Source: Kappaphycus alvarezii
Taxonomy: Eukaryota; Rhodophyta; Florideophyceae; Gigartinales; Solieriaceae
DNA: 64,000 bases
NCBI GenBank assembly: GCA_002205965.3
Contig: NADL03000666.1
Span: forward strand, 1,116,001 to 1,180,000
Direction: 5' to 3'
In this document: in pieces, positions 20,801 through 32,000 of the stretch
Layout of the letters: each line of letters starts with the position of its first letter
Position numbering within the stretch: position 1 is the first letter of the stretch
Notes under the pieces: generated by a model
What the model was told of the DNA's origin: nothing
The model's database searches: none
What the model saw: the letters and a program-made list of their open reading frames with translations, nothing else
Made by a program: the position numbers and the translations under genes

Positions 20801-23240
20801 TCTTCAAGTAGGCAAGGAAATGAGGTATTCTCATCTCTGCACGTAACGTATAAGTATGGTATCTCATTGCAGTACGAAGTAACTGACACTTGGTCGCTTT
20901 CCCACTCGCGGAACCGGCGCTTGGAGTATTGTGAATGAAAGCAGTACTGCATGTAGCCCACAATTTTCTGAAAATGATAACTGATAACTCTTGCCCCGTG
21001 GTTGTCAACAAATCCAGTGACATTTTATCACTGTGGGATAGCCCTACCTGATTCTGTCTCCTTTTCAGACCCTCCAATTTACAGAACTGCCCCCTACGTC
21101 TCGGGAACTAGCTGTCTTAAATCTATAATCAGTAGAGCACCCCAAATTCCCTCCCCCTTTTATTACGTCATGCATAACAGGATGCGAGTTTAATACTTTT
21201 ATTATGTTTATAAAGTTGGAGTAGCACTGCCAGTACAAATATGCTTTTTCCAGAATTCCTGGAAAACATACCACGTCGATATCTTGGGAAACAAGGGACA
21301 GCTGTGTCCATTGTAAGTTGAAGAATCACAAGCGCGCTTCCCCTTGCTATCTGTTGTAAATACGCACTTTGTCACCTGAACCTGAAATCCGCCACATCCT
21401 TGTATCCTCTGGCCATCCCAGTCTAGTACATAGACACAGCGCCGGTCGCGCATAATCATCCTCGACGAGGCGTATCAAAAACTCCAATCGCGCTAATTTA
21501 TACGGTTCTAAGCTCAAGTAGTAGTCTTCCGGACGCTATTGGGTGCCATGTGGACACTCTTCTTTGGTCATTCTCAAAAGTATTGTAGGCAGCCGCATGT
21601 GTGCAGTCGCTCAGGTGTGTGTTACGGGGCCAGGAACACGGTAGACAGGTTGATCGTGCCGGGCCGCTCCATCCAGGGAGCACTGTGAATGTACGAGATG
21701 CCATACGAATTTATTAAAGTCGCTATTGAAACCATGCAGTAGGAAGTCTGCTCCTTGATCAAGTGTATTTTTAAATATTCGTTTTAGGTTTTATCAGTAG
21801 CAGCTGTTCACGTGGGGACCCTCATGACGTTTTTAACCCAGTGTAACAGTTTGACGACGCCGTTACGCTCACAGCAGGCATTGCTGTCGAAGTTCCATGT
21901 GTTGTCGTGATGGAAAACATGAATGTGTCAGTCGCTTTCTATTTTGAGGTAGTCCCAGTTGGCATGGCGCTGGTATCTGACTACCGCCATTGAAAAATTG
22001 ACGACGCAGTTTTCGTGACAAAGGTGTCTCGATTTTCTTGTATGGGCTGTGAGAAAAGAGTTTGAGGTTTTCCGGCTGCAGTTTGCTTTCTGCGAAAAGG
22101 TTGGACAGTTTCTGTTCTGTATGGTATATCCTGTAGTACCTGGCTGCACAAGTATAGAGCGAACAAGGACGATGAACATTGGGAGGAGGCAATGGTGAAT
22201 CAGCTTCCGCAATGATTTCGCAATTAGTGGATTTGAAATACGTGTTTAAACTGTATGGAGCACTGTACTGCAAGATATTTGAACGGTGCATGGAATGCCC
22301 CAATTGTGGAGAAGACATTGCTCTTTCCAAAGCATCGTTCCATCCATTGTCACATCATCACTTGAAACATTAGGACAACCCCCTTCCAGATCATTATAGA
22401 ACATTCTTCCCAATGATTCCAAACGAACCGTTGCTCCGCCTATAAAACAATTCCAGTCACGTTTCCTGCAGCAGTTTTTGATCTCTAATCGCCGGGCGGT
22501 GCGGCCCCAAAGAACGCAGATTCTGAGACTCAAGCCCCCAGCCCAGACGACAGAGTGCCGACGGGGCAGGGCGAACTTTCCGCGTCAACCTGGAGTTTAA
22601 ATCCCTCTGTGTTGTGTTTATGGGCCAATTTGTTCAGCGCTGCTACACCACAATATCCACCGCGGTCACTCCCTCCGGATTGCCCGTCAGAAACCGCCTT
22701 TCCTCCTAGAAGGTCATTCCCCTCCACGCGCTGCCCAGCCTCTTCAGTTCACTCGAGCACTTTCTCGCCCGTTTTTGGTGCCTGTCGACGTACTGAAAAG
22801 GCCATTACACACACAGTTGCCTCTTGAGTGGCAGCAAACCTCCTTCCTTCCATTCTTTCTTTTTTCGGGGTTACGGAATTCCTCCGCACAGCCAATACCC
22901 GCCCATGAGCACCAGCCACTCGCATGGGGAACAGATTGCAAGGGCGCGCTCGCGGTACAGTCCTGTATTCAGTAGCCCCTGTATTGCACGTTAAGAGTGC
23001 GGTTATCTCGCACTAAAACAGTGCTAATGGGAATTTGTCACGTTCCTGTCAAACCGTTGTGAGCTCACACTGCACTAGAGTGCATGCGGCAAACGACCAA
23101 CCCGACAACGACGAAACAAGGTTGTTTTCTCCGGAGGGAGCCGCTTTTTGGATAGCCGTGCCGGTGACCATCGCTGCTCGTACTATTCCAAGCCAGGACG
23201 CCCCGCCGCACACAATGGGAACGCTTCTCCAGGGAGGGGA
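20801..23240. other. 2.4-kb stretch of unassigned sequence
   Basis: ORFs up to 153 codons on minus (21869-22330 and 22246-22533) overlap each other and hit no family I recognise. One has a C-P-N-V-S-S-D-D-V-T-M-D-G pattern faintly like the region before the catalytic domain of KDZ transposases, but a single short match cannot support that. Composition is balanced. It may be an old transposon, with nothing firm to annotate. Confidence 0.25.
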
Positions 23241-23300
23241 ATTTTCGGTTAGTTTAGTATTTGGAAGATATGGTCGGTTATGGTAACCAACGGCATGTCC
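23241..23300 (-). repeat. Copy 2 of dispersed 3'-flank motif
   Basis: GGTTAGTTTAGTATTTGGAA then GATATGGTCGGTTATGG. It lacks the CCCGGAATATC half, so this copy is truncated. Confidence 0.4.
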
Positions 23301-24001
23301 CTCCTTCAGAAAAAGCGGTTGTTCTACGCATTTAATCTCCTCTCTCAAGTATTCGAATGCTTCACTGTTTTCAGCATCTACATGCGGCAAACACTTCGCT
23401 AGCCAACAGGGCTGACGATGAGCGCGGCTGCGATGCTCTGTAGACGGCAATGGCAATGTATCGGAGGACAGGCAGGTAGGACGAATCAACAACCTGCGTA
23501 CCTCCTAATCCGGGGCTTTATTCGCCCAGCGTTCTGAGTTTGTTTGCAGGAGGGGCGTGCACAGGACGGTGCATTGCGCGCAACTGGTATTGGTCAAGTG
23601 GGTGTGTTTGTGTGAGGGTAAGGCGCTACGTGGGCATCATTTGTAGACAGTGGCAACGGGAATCGTGTACCCGCGCCTGTGGGGCGAGGTACGTCGCGGT
23701 TGATCGCCGGTTGTCGCGTCGACGCTTGCTGTATTATATTCATTGCATTGGGAGAGTGTATCTACGGTGCGGTGCGTCTGCGTCTCTATTCAAGCTACCA
23801 TACAGTCCACTTTGTGAATCGGCCTGGCCTATTTTTTTTCTACTCGAGATAAACAGCCAAGCGTGAAAATCCCGTCAACCACGACCCAATTCTGGCCGAA
23901 TCCAGCCGTCCCCAAGCGCCGTAGCCATTCCCACCCGCGACCCACACCACCCTCCACAAGCACCCCGGTTATCCTAGTGCAAATCCGCACCTGCATCCGC
24001 A
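23301..24001. other. Spacer downstream of the minus-strand membrane-protein gene
   Basis: No gene supported. The 23049-23492 minus ORF overlaps the repeat copy and is probably chance. Confidence 0.3.
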
Positions 24002-24613
24002 TCACGAAACGGTGGACGCCGACAGCGGACACGCGCCGCGCTGCGAGCCAGCCTGCTGCCCCTGCCCCACGTCTCCCTGCGCGCCCTTCCCGACCTCTTC
24101 GAGCAATCCCTTTGACACGGGGCCCTTGAGCATATCCAACTGCCTCACCCGATTGATTGCCGCCCCTACGCCGCTTCGATCAATTGTTGTTTCCGCGCCT
24201 GTCATTCTGCTTTCATCTTCATACTCGGAGATCCGCTCCCCGTGTTCATCGTCTGTTGCATCGGCGCCGGGCAAGCCGTCGGCGGCGGCCAGACTGTCGG
24301 GCCCGAAGCTCAGGCCCTCCTCGGATAGCGGGAACCGATAGCTCCCGCCCTCTGTGCTTGGCTCCAAGTCGATGCCTCTTGTGACCACTCCCGCGAGTAC
24401 CAGCCGCTCCGCGCCGCTGCCCCCGTCCCCTCTCTCGAAATCTCCTGTCCGCCGTCGATATTTCCCGCTCCCCTCAGCCAGTCTCAGGCTCCGCTCACTG
24501 TTCCCAGCATGAGTACGGTCAAATTTCCGACAGACGACGGCTCCTGTACATAGCACTTTCTTATATCGCTCCCGGTATCGTACCTCCCCAACCGGAAGCG
24601 GTAGGCCCACCAC
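24002..24613 (-). CDS. Acidic, Gly-rich ORF, possible cytoplasmic tail of the adjacent membrane protein
   Basis: A 203-codon reading that overlaps the last ~50 bases of the membrane-protein frame ending at 24561 and lies in a different frame. It is rich in Gly, Glu, Asp and Arg (for example DATDDEHGERISEYEDES) and has the GC content and codon bias of the host genes, unlike the nearby transposons. No domain. It could be the continuation of the upstream gene's cytosolic tail after a lost base in a G run, or a chance open frame in GC-rich DNA. Confidence 0.25.
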   Translation of the reverse strand: MVGLPLPVGEVRYRERYKKVLCTGAVVCRKFDRTHAGNSERSLRLAEGSGKYRRRTGDFERGDGGSGAERLVLAGVVTRGIDLEPSTEGGSYRFPLSEEGLSFGPDSLAAADGLPGADATDDEHGERISEYEDESRMTGAETTIDRSGVGAAINRVRQLDMLKGPVSKGLLEEVGKGAQGDVGQGQQAGSQRGACPLSASTVS

Positions 24614-25830
24614 CCCATTCTCCCAATCCCCCCTTTAGCACGGGCTTTCCCGTATCAGTATCCGTTTCCCACTTGCCACAGCCACAATAGCAACAAATCA
24701 GCACGACACTGGCAATCAACACCAAAACCAAGACGACGACAACGACGGCCACCTTCCAAGCCTCCAGGCCCGCGGTCACCTCCCTCTCACCTGCATTCCC
24801 CTCATCATTCACAATGACAAACGACAAACGGTCACTATCCAAAGTTTCCATCTCGCCAATGCCCGCCAACCCCCCCTCGACATTGCCCTCAAACTCGTTG
24901 ACAGCGTTTGAAAACTGGGCCAAACCCGGCCACACAAAATTCACGCGCACCTCACGACGCAGGCCTTGATCCCGTGGGACGCGTATAGTAAACTGTGCGA
25001 ATTCGGGGGAAAACGCCATGGAGCATCGATGGTCCAATTGCGAGGGCGGGAGAAAGACGCTGCACTCATCGGGATTCCACGGTAGCAATTGGGAGCCGTC
25101 GTTGGGACGCGAAGAGTTGGTCGGTGCACCACTGGTTGTATCGTGGTGACCGAGAGTTGAATGTTTTGCTGCTGGAGGGTGCGCGGGATTGAATTTGGAT
25201 ACTGGCGGGGCCTGCGTAGACGCTGGCGTTGACGGTGCGGGTTTGGGGTGAGTTGCGGTCGGGTGTGGGGAGTTGGAGTGGGGTGCTGGCTAGGCCGGAG
25301 TGGATGGCGAGGGTGGGTGGGGAGCCTGGTTGGAGTGAGTAGAGGACGATGCCGACGACGTCAAAGATGAATTGTGCTTGGCGAGTGGTGGAGGAGTTAG
25401 GTTCTGTGTAGGAGAGGGTGGCGTGTGCGCGGCCTGCGAGGGAGTGGAAGGAAAAGACGCAGGAGACGATGAGGTTGCGGGGGTCTATGGGAGGGCGGAT
25501 ATAGGAGAAGGAGGCGGAGGAGATGATTTGGCGGTCGGTGTTTGAGGTAGTGAGGGTTTCGTTGTAGAATTGGGGGAATTGGGTTTCGGAGAGGTTGGAG
25601 GGGATGGGGGAGGTGAGGCTGAAGTGGTGGTCGAATTCGTGTGTTGTTTGTCCGTCGATTAGGATGATGATGAAGCGGCGGGGGGAGAAGCTTGCGGGGG
25701 ATACGGGTGGGAGTTGTTGCTGGCGAATAGGTTGGGGATGCGGTTGGGTGGGGTTTGGGGTGGAGGCGGGGTGGCAGGGGGGTGGGAAGAGGAGGAGGAG
25801 GATGAGGAGGCGGAGGAGGAGGGGCTGCAT
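24561..25830 (-). CDS. Type I membrane protein, serine/threonine-rich ectodomain, Gly-rich tail; frame change inside
   Basis: I choose the ATG at 25828-25830 over the longer open frame to 26133. It gives a textbook signal peptide (MQPLLLRLLILLLLFPPPC), whereas the upstream codons run through a Pro/Leu/Arg minisatellite. The ectodomain is rich in Ser, Thr and Pro, with several N-x-S/T sites. It is followed by VAVVVVVLVLVLIASVVLIC plus CYCGCG (membrane anchor) and a short Gly/Trp tail. The first frame stops at 25066; the C-terminal frame (RPNDGSQLLPWNPDE onward) opens upstream of this, so a shift lies near 25,130-25,200. The architecture parallels the gene at 17350-18359, but clear sequence homology is not visible. 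Function unknown. Confidence 0.5.
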
Positions 25831-25961
25831 GGATGAATGGGAGGGGGTTTGAGCAGTGCGAAATAAGAGTGGAGTTGAGGCAAGGCAGTGTTTGGTTATG
25901 GCGGGAGAGGAGGACGGGAGAGGTTTGAAGTGGAATGGAAGAGAGAGATGGGGGGCGAAGA

Positions 25962-26062
25962 GCGGGCAAGCGGGCAAGCGGGCAAGCGGGCAAGCGGGCA
26001 AGCGGGCAAGCAGGAAGCGGGAAGCGGGAAGCGGGAAGCGGGAAGCGTGGAGCGTGGAGCGA
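25962..26062. repeat. Minisatellite: GCGGGCAA and GCGGGAA units
   Basis: About six tandem 8-bp GCGGGCAA units followed by about five 7-bp GCGGGAA units and then looser GCGTGGA/GCGAGGA units. It lies 130-230 bp upstream of the start codon of the minus-strand membrane-protein gene, so in its promoter or 5' leader. It is open on minus as a Leu-Ala-Arg/Pro-Ala-Cys-Pro repeat, but I judge that non-coding. Confidence 0.8.
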
Positions 26063-26116
26063 GGAGCGGGGCGCGGAGAAGGAGCGAGGTAAAGGGAAAG
26101 GCGGTAGGCGGGCAGC

Positions 26117-26563
26117 TGTACTCTACTGTACAATATAGTGCACTGTACAGTACAGTACGTACAGTACAGTACAGTACATACAGTAGATCGTTGAAAAGGC
26201 GACCGTCGCTGTATTCCCCGCGAATTGTATTGGCACAGTACAGTGCAGTACAGTATAGTAATACAGTAGTACTCACGGTACAGAATACACTGTACAGTAC
26301 AGTACAGTACAGTACAGGATACCAGGTAGATCCAATTGCCAATTGCTTGTTGATAAATGTTTGTCTATTGTTTACGGTTGTACCGGTAGGGTATGTCTAC
26401 CCGCGAGCCGCCGACTTGTATGACCCCCCCTCTTGGGGATATGTGTGCCAAACATCCCCCTAGCCCTGCGCCCTGCACTTGGCCCCACAGTAGCTCCATA
26501 GACCTGGCACGACTCACCGCCACTCTTGCAATGCAATAATACTGTACTGTACAGTACAGTACA
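26117..26563. repeat. Clusters of GTACA tandem/palindromic repeats
   Basis: Three clusters (26117-26186, 26234-26318, 26541-26563) are built from CTGTACAGTACAGTAC units. GTAC is self-complementary, so each cluster can fold on itself. They sit in the intergenic region between two minus-strand genes. The same units occur at 32258-32362, 33585-33620, 39150-39185, 44850-44942, 51155-51183, 52376-52409 and 53250-53322. Confidence 0.8.
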
Positions 26564-26628
26564 AAGCCCAAGCTTGCTAGACTAGGCATGTGACGGAAAT
26601 CCCCAATATTCCACCATATTACACACTC

Positions 26629-27519
26629 TCAACCGCGATCCAACCCATCCAGCTCCTTCATCTCCTCTTCACTCAACTCCAATTTTCCCGCCTCAAAATT
26701 CGCCACAATCCGTTCCTCCCGCTCACTCTTCGCCAACACCGAGCAGCCCTTCCTCAACCCCCACGCAATCAACACAGCCGCCGGTCCCACGCCCCTCCCC
26801 TCCGCAATCCGTCGCACCACCTCGTCCCCCAACGGACCCTCCTTCCCACTCCCCAACACAGAATACATGGTAAAATGCACCCCCATCATCTCACACACCG
26901 CCCTCAACTCCTCCCGCCCATGATAAACATGCCCCTCACACTGATTCACCGCCGGCCTCACCTCACAATACTGCAACAAATCCATCAACAACACCACCGG
27001 ATAATTACTCACCCCACATCCCGCACCAACCCCAACCTCACACACTCCTCCATCCCACGCCAAGTCTCCTCCAACGACACCCCTCTCCCCCATCGAATCC
27101 CCCCCCCTCATCCCTCCGCACCCAATTCCCCTCATCAATAGGCAGTCCACCAAACTCCCATGAAAACGGGTGATGCACCAAATACAAATCCAAATATCCC
27201 ACCCGCAAATCACGCACCGATTGACCACACGCTTCCACAACCTTGTCCCGCGCATGACACGAGTTCCATACCTTGGACGTGATAAACACTTCACTCCGAT
27301 CATGCCCGCTTGCAAACCATTCCTCCAACGCCTCACCTACCGCACTCTCGTTGAGGTATATCGCCGCGCAATCCATGTGACGATACCCGCTGTTCAGGGC
27401 CGCTAGTACCGCCGATTTCGTCACCTCGGGCGACGCCTTCCAGGTGCCAAAGCCGTTGAGTGGCATTGCGTTGCCGGATGGTAGTGTGACTGACTTGGGG
27501 GGGTTGTGGGGTTGGTCAT
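26629..27519 (-). CDS. Aldo-keto reductase, frame broken at three G/C runs
   Basis: NAD(P)H-dependent reductase of aldehydes/ketones, (beta/alpha)8 barrel, about 295 residues, normal for the family. Seen in order: NAMPLNGFGTWK, GYRHMDCAAIYLNE with catalytic Asp and Tyr (Y of AAIY), ITSKVWNSCH with the catalytic Lys, LDLYLVHHP with the catalytic His, the SLEETWRGMEECVRLGLVRD segment in a middle frame, GVSNYPVVLLMDLL, AVNQCEGHVY, LAKSEREERIVAN, and a final LSEEEMKELDGLDR. The natural start is the ATG at 27517-27519, one base out of frame with the body. Runs of 7, 9 and 4 C (plus strand, near 27495, 27112 and 27030) are each one base short of a continuous frame. Likely an intact gene with consensus errors. 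It is cytosolic by lack of signal; substrate cannot be told. Confidence 0.85.
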
Positions 27520-27947
27520 GTTTGCGTGTGTGTGGGGGGGGGGGGGAGTGGAGTCGTGTGGACTGGCTGCGATTTGGTGATGGGGACTGCGGGGGGCGGT
27601 TGTGCGGGGGCAGCGATTCTCAAACAGCAGGGATTGAGTGGAGTCGGTTGCTCGCCTCTTTTTTTTTGCCTATTTTGTTTCAGGTCAGGTGTTTGCTGGG
27701 GGTGATTTGCAACGTGGACTGGTGTACGGTACGGTTTTGGCCATAAAGTCTTGTTCAAATTTTGACAGAAAGATTGGAAAAAGAGGACTTACAGTACAGT
27801 GCCACCAAACACATGTCCTGAAGTGTACTGTACTTTTATGTCACATGGCATGGCATGGCAACAATCAACATACTCGACACAAAAAACAATAAAGGCAAGG
27901 TGAATCATGACGCCGAGTCGGTCCGTCGTCCACACCGCCGACAGCAC

Positions 27948-28346
27948 CTACGACTCAGCACCCGCACCCTCCTCCTCCTTGCCCAACTCGCGGCACGCCA
28001 CCTTGACCCGTTTCATAACGGCGGCCAACCGCATGACCTTGACCCTCAGTTGATCTGCCAAGGTCAATTCGATTCGGCCCAGCTTGCCCACCTCATCCTC
28101 CACCTTGCGCAGCTCCATCTCTTCCTGCTCCAATCGTTGCATCGCCCGCGCCATGATATGCTTGTCGACACATTGTCGAAACGACTCTATGGCCTCGCTT
28201 AATGTGGGTGTGGTGGTGGGCAGTTCGGGCGGTGTGTGAATGCAATGGAGGGGGGCGGGTAGTTGGGCAAAGGTGGCGGGTAGCGGGGGAGGGGGAGGGG
28301 GTGCGTTGACTAGGGGTGGGGTTGGTGGGTGGTGGAATGTTGACAT
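27948..28346 (-). CDS. Small coiled-coil protein, hypothetical
   Basis: Starts at ATG 28344-28346 (132 codons); the open frame extends upstream to 28733, but that part is Pro- and Arg-rich and unlike coding. Residues 1-55 are Pro-rich (TPPLVNAPPPPPPLP). The rest is a long charged amphipathic helix (SEAIESFRQCVDKHIMARAM, RLEQEEMELRKVEDEVGKLG, LRVKVMRLAAVMKRVKVACR) typical of a coiled-coil subunit of a complex. I do not recognise the family. It is divergent from the PPR gene, with the two start codons about 520 bp apart, so they may share a promoter region. Confidence 0.5.
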   Translation of the reverse strand: MSTFHHPPTPPLVNAPPPPPPLPATFAQLPAPLHCIHTPPELPTTTPTLSEAIESFRQCVDKHIMARAMQRLEQEEMELRKVEDEVGKLGRIELTLADQLRVKVMRLAAVMKRVKVACRELGKEEEGAGAES

Positions 28347-28864
28347 GGTCGATGGTGGTGGGGGAGGGGGGGGATAATGTCTAGGAGCGCAGGTGTAGTC
28401 GTTTATGTACTGGTTGTGGCGGGTTTCGTTCAAGCGAAACGAAACACGGCCGCGGCCGCTATGCTGACATGGGCGACTTGCGCTTCGGCGTGGTGACCAG
28501 TTTACATTTGATGGAGGACCAAAGAGTTTATATCCTGTACCGTGCCATGGCTGGAGAGACACAGCTAGGCACTTGTTGCGCTTGATCTCAACCGAAAGTA
28601 CTGTAGAGGGTGTGAGGATAAAAAAATTACGGGTCTTTTCGATTCGAATTCCGCGCGGTGTCTTCCGAATAAATTCACAAAACAACTGGACCAACGACCG
28701 ATCTTGGATGCATGCGTGCACGTGCCATCGCACCCGTCAAAACAGCTCGCCCATCATGTCCCCTTCACCCTTGAACCACACCCCCCCATCCGCTTTTTGC
28801 AAATGTGCACATCCCCGCTGGTGACATACCAGCATCATCACCCCCCCCAACCAACTCGCCCCTC

Positions 28865-31395
28865 ATGCTTCGTCACCTCACCCGTTCCCGTCCTACATTC
28901 CGTCTCTTCCCCCCCCTCCGTCATTCCGCCTCCCTCCCATCCGATAAGCCCCCAAATCCCACCCGCCGATCTCCCACCGAGGGAAAATCATGGGTCACCC
29001 TTCACCCCAACCCACCCCCTCCTCCGCAACCCATCCACACTCCCACCTTCGCTCCCGTGCCCGCGCCTTGCGTCTCTCCGGCAACCCGCGCGCTGCACAT
29101 TCCCTACTACACCACTCCGCCATCCTTACCAGTACCAGCACCCCCGACCTCATCGAGTATCTCCTCTCCCTCCTCCACGCAGACCATTTCACCAGCCCCG
29201 CCATCGTCTCAACCCCATGCTCCACGCCCTTCACACCTCCCCCGCCGATAAACCCCGCCCCGTCTTCAACATCATCCTCTCCGCCTGTCTCAAAGAGGCA
29301 TCCCTCGTCTCGGACAACTCCTCCGTCAAGCGCGACCTCATCCTCGCCACAGCGCTTCAAGTCTGGGATCAACTCCTTCACACCACCACATCCCCGGGTC
29401 ACAAAACCTCGCCCTCATCTATCGTATCCTCGGCTTGTGCAACGATCTTCAATCCGCCCGTCGCATCCGCCGTCAAACAAACCATCCCATTCTCCAACCC
29501 CACCCCTCCGCAAACAACCCCCCACCGCAGAGGAGGACGTGATCGCCGCGTTCATCCTCTGTCTCGGCCAATGCGGCCGCGCCTCCGAAGCAGAGGCGCT
29601 CTATTTCAGCCCGCTTCATGCCACCCATCGCACCTCGGACAAGGTACTCGTCGCCCTATTCCAGGCCTATGTCGCCGCACGCCGTATTTCAAAGGCAGAG
29701 GCTTTGATTTCCATGTTTGGTTCCGCCTTTCTCACCCTCCCCAGTTGCAACGCCTTTATCAAGCAGTGTGCCAGCTTGCGAATGCACGAAACCGCATTGG
29801 CCTTTCTGGATCGCATGACACGCTCCGCGCAGACCAACTTTCCACCGCCTAGTGCACGCACGTACAACTTGCTGCTGCGTGGCTTGTCGGCGGGATCGGG
29901 CGCTGAGGACCGTCATGTCGCGGCCGATCGTGCCATGGCTGTCGTCGATGAGATGAAGCGGCAGGGGATCGAGCCTACTACCGTGACTTATAATACTGTG
30001 ATTCGTAGCTTGGTGTTTCGCGATCAGGTGGCCGAGGCGTTTGATTTGTATCGCTCTATGGCCGCCCCGAACCGCATTACATTTAGTCATTTGATGCAGG
30101 GCGCGGCTAATGTCGCGGATTTGCGCTTGGCAAAGGAGGTTTATGCCTCACTTGTGCAGGCTGAGGAACGTCCGAATTACGGCTTTTGCAAATCGTACTT
30201 GGAGATTGTGGCCAAGGTGCAAGGGATCGATGTCGCGTTTACTGAGGCGGTGCGCATTTCGGAACAACTCGGGGAGGTTTTGGTGTTTGGAGACGTGTCT
30301 AGTCAGGAGGTCATTCGCATGGCCCTGATCAGCGCGTGTGGGAAAGTAGGGAATCTTTCCGCGGCGTTTGACGTGCTCAAGTTGGAGCTCAAGGGCAGCA
30401 AAGACGGCCAAGGGGATTTGGCGCCATTGTACGTCGCAACTGTTTTGATGCAAGTTTGTTTGCGTTGCTCAGAGCCGGGAAAGGCGTTGGAAGTGTTTTA
30501 TTCTCTCAAGGCGGCCAACCTGACTCCCAACTTTGAGGTTTATGAAAGCCTAATCTATGGTCTCAGTTCATACGTGCGCTCCGCTGGATCACAGTACTCT
30601 TCGATTGACGATTCATACGATGTCGCCTTTGAACAAAGGGACTACGACGAGGGATCCGAGGGACCATTGCAAGGTCCGTCGGGAAGAGAGACGACGTCTC
30701 AGGAGACTCAACTCAACGCGAAACGGTCGACAGGGGCCGGGAGAACCCACTCAAGTCGTGGACAACTTTGTTTCTCGGCGCAAGACGCCTTACGGACAGC
30801 CCTCGAGCTTCTATGCGAAATGCACTCAACTAAACAAGCAAGAACAGCCCGACAAGCTGCTTATGTTTACAACGCGTTGATAACCGCCGCAGCAGAGATG
30901 GGTGACCTCGATCTTGCCCTTCAAATTTTCAACAAGATGAGCGTCCAAAACAACCGCGGGGTTGTATACTTTTCGGCCGATAGTGCCGGCAACGGGGCAC
31001 AGGCATCCAGTGAACAAGAATCTCGACGAGGGGAATTACAAGAAAGACTCGCCGGCTTGGTCTCCACGGGAATGTTTGAGAAAGGGTTTGAGTTTCCAGC
31101 GGCAACCGTTGGCACGTACAACTCTGTGATTGACGCCGCATGGCGCGGCGGCGAACCCTGGTTCTCGTTTGAAGTGTTCGAGATGATGCAGACGGATCGG
31201 ATCACCGAACCAAACGCGGCGACGCTTAGTTTGCTGGCAGACATTGCTTTGAGCGATGCCAGCAAACTAGGTGCAGAGCGGTTGCGGATGATTTTGCGTG
31301 AGCTGGACCGCGTGAAAATTCTGCCCAGAGAAGTCAGTCGAAAGCGAGTGCGACTGCGTCAAAAGCTGGTGGCAATGCGATGGGGCCAGATTTAG
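28865..31395 (+). CDS. Pentatricopeptide repeat (PPR) protein, organelle-targeted; N-terminal frame broken at C runs
   Basis: PPR proteins bind single-stranded organellar RNA and act in processing, stability or translation. From 29,530 to the TAG at 31393-31395 a single open frame holds many 35-residue helix pairs, for example PTTVTYNTVIRSL, NYGFCKSYLEIVAK, AAYVYNALITAAAEMG and VGTYNSVIDAAWRGG. The P-x-x-x-T-Y-N-x-x-I and G-x-x-x-x-A-x-x-x-x-x-M spacing is the P-class type, with no E/DYW editing domain. The start MLRHLTRSRPTFRLFPPL (28865) is Arg/Ser-rich without acids, like a mitochondrial or plastid presequence. Between 28,865 and 29,530 the coding moves through four frames, each step equal to one lost base, near C-rich runs. 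VFNIILSACLKE and ALIYRILGLCNDLQSARR are the out-of-frame PPR pieces. Total about 845 codons. Confidence 0.85.
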
Positions 31396-31535
31396 GTCAC
31401 TCCTTGCACGGGTTAATGATCAGGCTTGAGGCAGGTGACTATTCCCAGAGACCGCGGATAACAGTTGGAGCTTCGTCATAGTGCCTTGTAGCTGTAGGCC
31501 CGAAGATAAGTTTTGTTTGGCGGATTGAAGGCTTC

Positions 31536-32000
31536 TCAATTGTCGAGGATCTCGATTCGGATATTGGTTTCAGGTGGACAGCTGATATCGGGTGGCTGTG
31601 GAGGTGAGTCGGCAGCACTAAAAGGAGCGTTCCAACGAGCATAACGGCAACCGTCGGTAAGATTTTCACGGGGCACTCCTTGGGCAACAAGGCTAGCGCA
31701 GTATTCGGGTGGATGGTTGAACTGTTTGTGGGATGGGGGATTGTACTCATGATGAGGAATGCGCGGTGGAATAGCATCACGGATAGAGGTCGGTAGTTTG
31801 GGGCGGAGGGGGGGGATTGATGACCATTCAAGTGAAGGATAGTGGCTTTTTCGGGATGGAGAAAACAGCCCACTGTTACTGATTCGTTGAAAGAGCATAG
31901 ATCCGGCGAGGGTGAGGGCCAGGGAGAGGTACAGGATAACGACATGAGCCTGAAGGGAGCTGTGCGAAGGACGCAACTGAAAGTTGCGATGTGGACGCAT
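31536..32000 (-). CDS. Small membrane-anchored protein, hypothetical
   Basis: A 154-codon ORF convergent with the PPR gene (140 bp between stops). A short basic N-terminus precedes one hydrophobic helix (HVVILYLSLALTLAGSMLF), as in a type II signal anchor. The rest is Pro/His/Ser-rich with Cys and one NLT glycosylation site (ENLTDGCRYARW). An overlapping 206-codon ORF (31439-32059) shares the bases in another frame, and its C-terminal ~45 codons may be the true end if a base is missing. No family recognised. Confidence 0.35.
   Translation of the reverse strand: MRPHRNFQLRPSHSSLQAHVVILYLSLALTLAGSMLFQRISNSGLFSPSRKSHYPSLEWSSIPPLRPKLPTSIRDAIPPRIPHHEYNPPSHKQFNHPPEYCASLVAQGVPRENLTDGCRYARWNAPFSAADSPPQPPDISCPPETNIRIEILDN

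Noticed and set aside
22246-22533. KDZ-type transposase
   Set aside because: Only one short C-P...D-G pattern; no catalytic residues or neighbouring family motifs.
25397-25993. 198-codon Pro/His/Leu-rich minus ORF
   Set aside because: Alternate frame of the membrane-protein gene; low-complexity composition from GC skew.
26117-26563. CRISPR array
   Set aside because: The GTACA units are contiguous tandem repeats without unique spacers, and the genome is eukaryotic.
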